Origin: Duganella aquatilis
Lineage (GTDB): Bacteria > Pseudomonadota > Gammaproteobacteria > Burkholderiales > Burkholderiaceae_D
Reading direction: 5' to 3'
DNA: 64,000 bases
Assembly (NCBI RefSeq): GCF_009674565.1
Contig: NZ_WKJL01000001.1
Location: forward strand, 620,001-684,000
Part shown: piece by piece, positions 1-6,723 of the stretch
Layout of the letters: every line of letters starts with the position of its first letter
How positions within the stretch are numbered: position 1 is the first letter of the stretch
Position numbers and translations under genes: made by a program
Notes under the pieces: generated by a model
Told to the model about the DNA's origin: nothing
The model's input: only the letters and a program-made list of their open reading frames with translations
Database searches by the model: none

Positions 1-896
1 GGTGTGCTACTGGAGTGGATTCGATGTGCGCGATTGCGCTGGATGTGGTGGTGCCTGGCATGATTGCCTCCTTTGCGGTTTATGGACCGCCCCCAGCTCG
101 CGACCAAACGAGAGGGGAGCAGCGAATGGTAAGGTTGGTCGACCGGCGCAAAGGTAACCGGCAGGCGTTAGCCTCCCTACCACCGCCGCTCATTGAAGGC
201 ACGACAGGGTATGGACGAAAAAATACCGCCAGTAGGCGGTTTCATCCGCCTTCGCATTCAGGCGACCAAGCCTGACACCGTCTTTATCCGGTGCTTTTTT
301 AGGATAGGCCACCTCTGGTAAACCGTCAAGGCGTTTTCGCCGACGGATTTTACCGCACGAAGAAAAAAACTGTCCCTTCATTTTTACGGATCGTTTCAGC
401 TTTAAGGCTATCCGTGGTGGCTCTGACCGCTCTCGCGCGAATGTGTCGCAAGGCTGGACGATACTCGATTGTGGTGTGCGAGACAGTTTAGTATTCAGCT
501 TCTGGTCGCAATCTCATGTGGATCCGGCTCTCATCCCGAACCAAGTTGGATGGATTCGATCAGAAATTGAGCGTTATTTGCTGTTGAAATAGGCTGGTGT
601 TCGACGTCTGCACCCCTCCTTGAATCTGTTAATTTTTGAGTAGCATTTGCTTCACCGCCTGCTTAGCTGCTACAGCGGATAGGCAATCCGCGGGACAATC
701 ATGGGTTCTGATGCAAAACGACTGTAGCGTCGCATACGTAGTCGAAATCCAAAGCCAGTTTGCTGTAGGTTGCAAGTGCGATAAGATGCGGAACGGCTCT
801 TGATTTAGATCCGGAGTGGGGCTTGGCTGTCCGCGACTGTTTGAGCGGAACACTAACAGTAAGCATGCGCATCCAAACAAATATGGAAATAAATTA
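1..896. other. left flank with no convincing gene
   Basis: I see no protein in this stretch that I would defend. An open frame without an ATG runs on the plus strand from about 326 to 595 and ends in YLLLK; it could be the tail of a decayed gene but matches nothing I recognise. The reverse-strand open frames here have biased, low-information translations. A small hairpin lies at 225-240 (arms ACCGCC/GGCGGT) and a terminator-like hairpin follows at 276. The last 250 bases before 897 should hold the promoter of the DUF262 gene but no clear -35/-10 pair was found. Confidence 0.5.
276..300 (+). terminator. possible rho-independent terminator
   Basis: Arms CACCG (276-280) and CGGTG (289-293) flank an 8-base loop and are followed by C and six T. 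It would end transcripts coming from the left of the window. The stem is only 5 bp, so it is a weak candidate. Confidence 0.4.
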
Positions 897-2123
897 ATGA
901 AAAACGATCCTCGAGATACAGCGGAAGAAATTGATGAGTCAGAGGAGTTTTCCAGGGATGAGGAATTAGACCTGGAGCAAGCGTCTGACGAAGAAGTAGA
1001 GTCACAGATAGGCGGCCAGCCTTTTCGTGTAGTTTACCAGACTAACAATTTCCTTCTTCCACAAATACGTGATCTCATCGTAGACGGTGATGACGTAAAC
1101 CTTCGGCCAGAATATCAACGTCGGTTGCGATGGACGAATATCCAAAAATCGCTTTTAATTGAATCGCTCCTGTTAAATGTGCCAGTGCCGCCAGTTTTCT
1201 TCTATGAGAACGATCTTGCTCGATATGAGGTTATGGATGGTCAGCAGCGACTCAACGCGATTAAGGAATTTCTAAATAACTCGTTTAAGCTGCGCGGTTT
1301 GCAGATTATCCCAACCCTCAATGGCCGTACATACACGCAACTTCCAGCAAAAGTCAAACGCGGTCTCGATCGGGCATCCATATCAGCCATAGTTTTACTG
1401 CAGGAATCTAAAAGCAGAATCAAAAAATCTGGCTCATCAAAATACTATGAGTTGCGCCGCTTTGTCTTCGAAAGGCTTAATACCGGCGGGAAAAGACTTA
1501 GCGCGCAAGAGATAAGGAACGCAATCTACGCTGGGCATTTTAATGAGCTCATCGTGAGGCTATCCCGCGATCCGGTCTTTACTCGAATCTGGGGCATACC
1601 TCCGTACACTAGCGCTGACCCGAGCGAATATTACGAGGAAGAAATCCGCCAAAAAAACACCCTCTATCGCACAATGGGGGATTGCCAGCTTGTCTTACGA
1701 TTTTTCGCGCTCGACGACGAAAGTCATATCCAGGGCTCCATGAAAGCCATGCTGGACAGGTGCATGGAGCGCAACGTTGAATGTACAAGAGAGGAGGCGG
1801 ATGAGATGATGGAGCGCTACCTCTCTCGCCTCTATCTAGCCGACGAACTTTTCGACGGACGCCCATTTTCCCTTGCCCCCGCAAAAAGGGGCACGGTTTA
1901 TCGCCCCGTCGCTGGGGTCTATGATGGCGTTATGGCAGCACTCGACGAGTTCTGGCATAGCCGAGATCTCTTTGTTGCTCAAAAAGGGGAAATTAAGGCT
2001 GCCTACGGTGAGTTGATTCGTTCTAACAGTTCAACTGGGCTATTGACCGGCTCAGCTAATACCGCTGCCGATATTAGGAATCGGATTGGAATATTTCGTA
2101 AATTTTTCGGTGAGTTTGTCTAA
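897..2123 (+). CDS. DUF262 (ParB/GmrS-like) domain protein
   Basis: A 408-residue protein of the DUF262 family, whose core is a ParB/sulfiredoxin-like fold used as the nucleotide-binding or nuclease half of GmrSD-type modification-dependent restriction proteins. Seen here: a very acidic N-terminus (residues 1-40), PEYQRRLRW at about 71-79, the family hallmark DGQQR at 113-117, and later FERLNTGGKRLSAQEIRNA. No DUF1524 HNH-nuclease domain follows, so it is not a complete GmrSD enzyme. I chose ATG 897 rather than an earlier in-frame start because the 27 residues upstream lack family features and AT-rich leader precedes it. The next gene starts inside its stop codon, so the two are translationally coupled. 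Codon use is more AT-rich than the chromosomal genes to the right. A defence role is inferred. Confidence 0.85.
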   Translation: MKNDPRDTAEEIDESEEFSRDEELDLEQASDEEVESQIGGQPFRVVYQTNNFLLPQIRDLIVDGDDVNLRPEYQRRLRWTNIQKSLLIESLLLNVPVPPVFFYENDLARYEVMDGQQRLNAIKEFLNNSFKLRGLQIIPTLNGRTYTQLPAKVKRGLDRASISAIVLLQESKSRIKKSGSSKYYELRRFVFERLNTGGKRLSAQEIRNAIYAGHFNELIVRLSRDPVFTRIWGIPPYTSADPSEYYEEEIRQKNTLYRTMGDCQLVLRFFALDDESHIQGSMKAMLDRCMERNVECTREEADEMMERYLSRLYLADELFDGRPFSLAPAKRGTVYRPVAGVYDGVMAALDEFWHSRDLFVAQKGEIKAAYGELIRSNSSTGLLTGSANTAADIRNRIGIFRKFFGEFV

Positions 2124-2902
2124 TGCCAAATGCTGACCTTGATGGCCCTTTGGTCGATTTCAACGAACGCACTAAGCAAGTTCGCGAAATTATGGCGGTC
2201 GTCGAAGCCGCAAGTCGAAGTCCTGGTATTTTAACGACTTCCCGCGCCGGCATCGATCTTAGTGCAATCAATATTCGGACAGCAAATACTGCCAATTCGA
2301 TGGCCTTGATTTTTTTAGCATCAGGGTTCGAAGATTTTATTCGGGAGGAGGCTGTGCAGTGCGCCAACTACCTTATGGACAAGTATTCAGGCATGCCGGA
2401 GGCGAGCAAGCATTCAATCCGGGATACCTACTGGATAGTTTCGCGAGAACGTTTGAAATTCATGAAGTCTGTTTTGGTTAAGAAACTGCCAGATGCAGCG
2501 CTTATTGCACAGGTTAAAACGGTGCTGGATGCGTTGGATGGCTTCGTAGTTAAAGACGACTCTACAAAAATGTCGACTAATGTGTTTGGTTTCCATACTA
2601 ATAATTTCCGGCCGAATGTTGTGGCTGAAATCTTCGGAAGACTCGAAATAAAACAACTTGGAGCACAACTCAGCGATAGCGCCAAGCTGAAGGGGCATTT
2701 TGGCGTCACGAAGAAAACCGACTGCGAAATAAAGCTTTTGGCGAAATGGAATGAGTTTTATGACCGGCGCAACGATACCGTCCACTCTCTCGGTGGAAGC
2801 TCAGGCTATGCTATCGAGCTAATTATCGGGTACATCGAGTTTTTCGAGTTGACAGCGGAGGCGTTGAAGGGCGTTTTAGCGAAGACCTTGGAGACATGGT
2901 AA
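2123..2902 (+). CDS. HEPN-domain protein, probable RNase (MAE_28990-like)
   Basis: A 259-residue, mostly helical protein. Near its C-terminus it has R216-N-D-T-V-H221, the R-x4-H signature of HEPN domains, which in many toxins and defence proteins forms a metal-independent RNase site. The layout (long helical N-terminal part, RxxxxH close to the end) resembles the MAE_28990/MAE_18760 HEPN family that is often found beside DUF262 genes; the exact family is from memory and not checked. It begins in a TAATG overlap with the DUF262 stop codon, which implies balanced co-expression of the two products. Possible roles are an abortive-infection effector controlled by the DUF262 partner, or a toxin-antitoxin-like pair. 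Base composition matches its partner rather than the host. Confidence 0.75.
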   Translation: MPNADLDGPLVDFNERTKQVREIMAVVEAASRSPGILTTSRAGIDLSAINIRTANTANSMALIFLASGFEDFIREEAVQCANYLMDKYSGMPEASKHSIRDTYWIVSRERLKFMKSVLVKKLPDAALIAQVKTVLDALDGFVVKDDSTKMSTNVFGFHTNNFRPNVVAEIFGRLEIKQLGAQLSDSAKLKGHFGVTKKTDCEIKLLAKWNEFYDRRNDTVHSLGGSSGYAIELIIGYIEFFELTAEALKGVLAKTLETW

Positions 2903-3011
2903 TTGTAGGGTGCCGCAAGCACAGGAAAAGTAGGCAACCGGGTAGGCGGCGTCAAAGTAGGCCAGCCAAATGCTGGGCAAAACGGCATTTGGTGCGCGCA
3001 CGCGGCTAACG

Positions 3012-3040
3012 TCTAATTGTGATTCTGGCTCACAATTAGA
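3012..3040. repeat. 11-bp inverted repeat
   Basis: TCTAATTGTGA (3012-3022) and its exact reverse complement (3030-3040) flank a 7-base loop. It is the most AT-rich and one of the longest perfect hairpins of the palindrome-dense stretch, 110 bases after the HEPN gene. There is no T-run after it, so it is not a typical terminator. Confidence 0.75.
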
Positions 3041-4060
3041 ACTGCGGTAACAAGTCGGATTTGGAATCTGACCTCGCTGTCCGCGCCGGATCTACATACG
3101 GGAAAATCCCGCATGTACACTGACGTCGGCGTCGAATTTGCGACCCTCTCAAAGAAGGTCGCAAAGGGCATCGCGTTTCGCTACCCCCTTGCGCGTCACC
3201 GCGTCGGCCTGGCTGCTGCGGACATCAGCGCAGGGGGTATCCAAAAAAATCCGACACCCCTCCCACATCCGGTTTGAGCTCCCCTGAATGGGGAGCGCAA
3301 ACAACTGGTGCCAGGCGCAGCGCCTGGCTCGCGACTTGCCGCGTTTGAAATGCCACCAAGCCGTCATCGCAAGCGGGGGGGGCTATTCCTGCATCTCCTT
3401 TCTCGCTCCCCCGTTTCGGGGACCGGCGCCAGCGCGCACCAGTGCGCATCAGCGCCAGCAGTTGACACCTCAAAACCGACAGAACGTAGGGTTTGACCAG
3501 GTGGCCAGCCAATGCCGGCGATGTGCCGGTTTTGCTTTCCGTCGACGTGCTGCAGCGCTGGCGGCTGGTGCCTTGGCCCGATTTCAGATCGGAGTAAGCG
3601 AGGATAGGTTTGCGAGTAACTTGAAGTCACGCGCAAATCTGCGCTATACCCAAAGTAAGCCGGACCCCCAAGGGAGTAACGAATCGTTATGCCCTTCGTG
3701 GCGGCTGTCTTACTCTGGCGCTGCATGGGCACAGAATTGCGCCGATGCGCTGGTGCCCAGCACGCCACGTTGCCGGCCTGTGGCCAGCACCAGCACTGCC
3801 GACGAATTTCGTCGACAGTCACCGACGGCCCGATAATTTGGGTGGTGGCACCAGCGGGCACCTACATACGAGATTCGCCGGTATGTACACCCGCGTGGCG
3901 CGCACTCGGCTAAGTTTTCAGCCAAGCGGACTCAGGCAGAGCAGGCAGCGTGTGGCGACGAAATTCGTCGGCACAACCTGGTTCCCGTACAAAGTCCGGA
4001 AAACGGACATTGCGCTGATGGTCCCGGCGCCGATATCGACGGCGAAAGTAGTTGATGCCT

Positions 4061-4091
4061 GCGACTTCGTACGAATTTCGTCCGAAGTCGC
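4061..4091. repeat. long composite hairpin
   Basis: Outer arms GCGACTTCG (4061-4069) and CGAAGTCGC (4083-4091) enclose a second, inner palindrome ACGAATTTCGT (4071-4081). The same inner core is found in hairpins at 3800-3814, 3956-3970 (as CGACGAAATTCGTCG) and, shortened, at 4161-4169, each with different outer arms. Confidence 0.7.
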
Positions 4092-4493
4092 CCAAGCTGA
4101 TGGGCACGGGATCGTCTTCAACTGGCAGCTGTCGCCGCAGTGGCGCCGACGGTGTGCATGCGAATTTCGTCCGCACAAGCGGATTTGGCCGAAGTGCGGA
4201 AAGTGCACCTCGCTCCCGCGCCAGGGTGGCCGGCGAGCGATCTTGCGCACCGGGTCAGCTTTAACAAGCAGCGCGATCTTTAACAGCGACGTCGACCTCT
4301 TCGGCGGGCTTCCCGCTATAGCGGCATGTGAGGGGCGGCTGTTAAAGCCTTTAACAAACGCGCTCACGAGGGAAATTTTCTGCGCGTGAGGTACCGTGCG
4401 GTCTAGGCCTTGCCGGCCCATGAACTTTTGATACCCCCTACCTGCGCAGACCAATCGCCGGCATCGCCGCCCGCCGCTGCCGCAGCGCCCAGG

Positions 4494-4601
4494 TCGCGCG
4501 CAAGAGTCCGCCGACTCGCGGAGGGCTCAATTTGGAGCCTTCCTGCATCGCGCGCAAGAGTCCGCCGACTCGCGGAGGGCTCAATTTGGAGCCTTCCTGC
4601 A
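4494..4601. repeat. 54-bp tandem duplication
   Basis: Two exact head-to-tail copies of a 54-base unit, 4494-4547 and 4548-4601. Each copy contains a small hairpin GGCTC-6 nt-GAGCC (4524-4539 and 4578-4593). The identity implies recent duplication, in contrast to the diverged hairpins around it. Confidence 0.85.
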
Positions 4602-5061
4602 GCATAGGGCGTCAGAACGGAACTGGCCCTTTGCCATCCAGTCCGCCATCCGGGGCTGCGTCTCGACGCCAGGCCTTCCCCTCTTCGAGGCGACCACGCG
4701 CGGCCGGTGCGGTGCCGGCGCAGTGCTGCCGCCAGTATGCTGACAACCGGGCGGCGCGTGGTCGCCGGTTGGTCGCGTTTGAAACGCGAGCAAGGCTCGG
4801 ATTTGAAATCAAACCCTTCACCGCGGCATCAGGCGTCAGCGCTCAGTCAGCGTATGGGCCCATACTTGATGTCGCCGGCGCGCGCACCGACGCCATGCTG
4901 TCGAGATGCGTCCAAAGTTGGACACATCGCCCGGCCTCAGCTGCGCAGCTGACCAGCGCCAGCCCAGCGGTGTTTTTTCCCGTTTCGGAAAGAACTTGGT
5001 GGGCGCGCGGTCGATGCTGAATCAGGTGCGACAACATTCCGAAGGAAAGGCGGTACCCGCG

Positions 5062-5220
5062 ATGGGGAAAACCAATAAAGCCTGGCATGAGCAAAATCGC
5101 ATGCCGAAAAATCCAACCATGCAGCAGCGGGTCGAGTGGCACCTGGCTCACGCGAAGGCATGCGGGTGCCGCGAAATCCCGCAGTCCATACAGCAAGCAC
5201 TCGCCGGCAAGCAGGGGTAG
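5062..5220 (+). CDS. small conserved-looking protein with CxCR motif
   Basis: A 52-residue basic protein starting MGKTNKAWHEQNRMPKNPT and containing WHLAHAKACGCR followed by a short tail. The MPKNPTxxQRxxWHxxHAxxCxCR pattern looks like a family of short proteins of unknown function that I have seen in other proteobacteria; this is recalled, not searched. The single CxC with nearby histidines could bind a metal, but there is no direct evidence. I chose the ATG at 5062 because upstream residues in the same frame are low-quality, and a purine-rich GAAGGAAAGG lies about 12 bases before it. It sits alone inside the palindrome-dense stretch. Confidence 0.6.
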   Translation: MGKTNKAWHEQNRMPKNPTMQQRVEWHLAHAKACGCREIPQSIQQALAGKQG

Positions 5221-5269
5221 GCGGGTGTGGTGTGCCACCCGAGGATCCGGGCGATTTGCGCGATGGCAT

Positions 5270-5297
5270 ATGCAGGGCTCAAAATTGAGCCCTGCAT
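5270..5297. repeat. 28-bp palindrome
   Basis: A 13-bp perfect stem (ATGCAGGGCTCAA, 5270-5282, with its complement 5285-5297) around two bases, 50 bases after the small gene. Its core CTCAA..TTGAG echoes the hairpin inside the 54-bp duplication. No T-run follows, so simple termination is unlikely. Confidence 0.8.
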
Positions 5298-5338
5298 GGC
5301 ATGCGTATCGCCGCGCGCGGCAGCTATGGGGTGCCGGT

Positions 5339-5362
5339 GATCGGCTAAATTCTCAGCCGATC
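5339..5362. repeat. hairpin related to one at 3907-3923
   Basis: Arms GATCGGCT and AGCCGATC (8 bp) enclose AAATTCTC. The element at 3907-3923 has the same CGGCTAA-TT-TCAGCC arrangement with changed flanks, so these two look like members of one family. It marks the right edge of the palindrome-dense stretch; 5363-5590 holds nothing else I can identify. Confidence 0.6.
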
Positions 5363-5590
5363 TAATGCGTCGGCCGTCTGGAGGGTGTCCATCGACTGTA
5401 CGCCCTTCGTACGATCGGTAGCTGGGGCTTGCCCACCTACTGCCGTCACAGCGGTTTTGGGAACAAAACAGGTGACACTTTCCGATTTGACGGTACTTTT
5501 GACGGTACTTTTTCGAAAAATCTTATATTTTCATAGGTGAATGTGATTCCGGCAAGCGCACCAAGAGACATCCCGGCAAGTTCCGGCAAA

Positions 5591-5632
5591 AACCGCCTTA
5601 CCCTGTTTTCATAGAGGGAAGGCGGTTTTTTT
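5591..5632 (+). terminator. rho-independent terminator
   Basis: AACCGCCTT (5591-5599) pairs with AAGGCGGTT (5619-5627), with further pairing of CCCT and AGGG inside, and seven T follow. It is the strongest terminator of the left island and lies just upstream of the integrase remnant, so it separates that gene from transcription arriving from the left. Confidence 0.75.
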
Positions 5633-5716
5633 ATGCCTGTCAATTTTGCAATTACCGGCGTTTTACGGCATTATCCTCATACCAAGTGGCAGAAACTGGC
5701 ATAGGAAATGGCATAA

Positions 5717-6717
5717 ATGGCGGTTCCAAAAAAACTCGGTGCGAAATGGATCCACCGCGTACAGGTGGACGGAAGGCGCGTATCCGGCACCTTCGATACC
5801 AAAGCGGCGGCGTTAGCCTGGGAGGCTGAGCAGCGAGTGGCTACGCCGAAGGGCAAGCTTGGCCTCACCAAGACCTGCGCCGACGCCTTCGAAAAGTACG
5901 AGCTTGAGGTGTCAAAGAACAAACGCGGTTACCGCTGGGAGGCGCTGCGCCTGGCCGCCATGGCCGAGACCGACCTCGGCAAGGTCAAAATGGCGGACAT
6001 CAGCACCACACACGTGGCTGCATGGCGCGATCAGCGGCTCAAGCAGGTTGCGCCTGGATCGGTGACGCGGGAATGAATCTGCTCTCGAATGTGTTCTCCG
6101 TGGCACGTAAGGAGTGGAAGTGGATCACCGAAAGCCCAACAACCGATGTGGCCAGGCCTAAGGCGCCGCCGGCGCGCAATCGGCTTATCTCGCAAACGGA
6201 AATCGAAGCGATCTGTGTTGCCCTGAACTGGCGGCACGATATCGTCGACCTGCCGCCGACGACCAAGCAGCAACGCATCGCCCTGGCCTTCCTTTTCGCT
6301 ATCGAGACCGCGATGCGAGCAGGCGAGATCTGCGCCCTGAAGGCTGACGACGTTTCCGGCCGGGTGGCCAGGCTGCATATGACCAAGAACGGCCTGCCGC
6401 GCGACGTACCGCTGTCAGCCCGCGCGCTGGAAATATGGGGGATGGTGCCCGAAGGCTTCGGTGTGACTTCTGCAACGCTCGATGCGATGTTCCGCAAAGC
6501 GCGGGAAAAAGCAGGAATCGAGGGGATGACCTTTCACGATACGAGGCATGAGGCTATCACTAGGTTGGCCAAAAAGCTGCACGTGCTGGACTTAGCGCGT
6601 ATGGTAGGTCATTCCGATATCCGTCAATTGCAAGTCTACTATAACGAGAGTGCTGCCGATATCGCTACAAAACTCTGCTGCTCAATGCAGGCCTACCCTG
6701 AAATCAACACTGGATAA
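5717..6717 (+). pseudogene. tyrosine recombinase (integrase), split by frameshift
   Basis: Two frames together make one phage-type tyrosine recombinase of about 332 residues. Frame one (5717-6076) carries the N-terminal DNA-binding part and most of the core-binding domain and stops after GSVTRE. Frame two continues at ATG 6073 with MNLLSNVFSVARKEWKW and holds the catalytic domain: Arg in AMRAGE, Lys in MTKNG, HDTRHE (H-x-x-R), GHS and the tyrosine in QVYYNES. The usual wording at the join would be REMNLLS, so a single A appears to be missing from the GAAATG expected at 6071-6075. The break creates an ATGA stop/start overlap, so a separate catalytic fragment might still be translated. A sequencing error is the main alternative. 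It presumably moved this island. Confidence 0.85.
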
Positions 6718-6723
6718 TTGTAT

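Larger units (their letters stand above)
2903..5061. repeat. palindrome-dense stretch without long genes
   Basis: No open frame here has convincing protein character. Instead there is a hairpin roughly every 100 bases, almost all different. Arms seen directly: 2966-2973/2985-2992 (8 bp), 3012-3022/3030-3040 (11 bp), 3093-3103/3107-3117 (11 bp, one mismatch), 3137-3145/3157-3165 (9 bp), 3278-3284/3290-3296 (7 bp), 3310-3318/3320-3328 (9 bp), 3434-3439/3442-3447, 3609-3614/3632-3637, 3800-3814, 3863-3869/3881-3887, 3908-3911/3920-3923, 3956-3970, 4061-4091, 4153-4177, 4340-4346/4350-4356, 4363-4368/4385-4390, 4774-4788, 4852-4865, 4905-4928 and 4937-4952. Several share cores (ACGAATTTCGT, TTTGAAA, TACATAC..GTATGTA). 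The pattern continues past the small gene to about 5362. Function unknown. Confidence 0.7.

Noticed and set aside
15..381. Small open frames at the left edge
   Set aside because: The plus-strand 86-codon and minus-strand 63-codon frames overlap each other and a terminator-like hairpin, have no good ribosome binding site and no recognisable features.
897..2123. Complete GmrSD type IV restriction enzyme
   Set aside because: The protein ends after the DUF262 region plus a helical tail; no HNH (DUF1524) motif is found in it or in the next gene.
3288..4389. Overlapping open frames of 165-214 codons in the hairpin region
   Set aside because: They exist in five frames at once, are rich in Arg, Ala and Pro, lack ribosome binding sites and are interrupted by the inverted repeats; this is what GC-rich non-coding DNA gives.
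2966..5362. CRISPR array or integron attC array
   Set aside because: The hairpins differ in sequence, size and spacing, so there are no constant repeats with spacers. The attC hallmarks (RYYYAAC and GTTRRRY at the ends of a large hairpin) could not be matched, and no integron-type integrase or cas gene is present.
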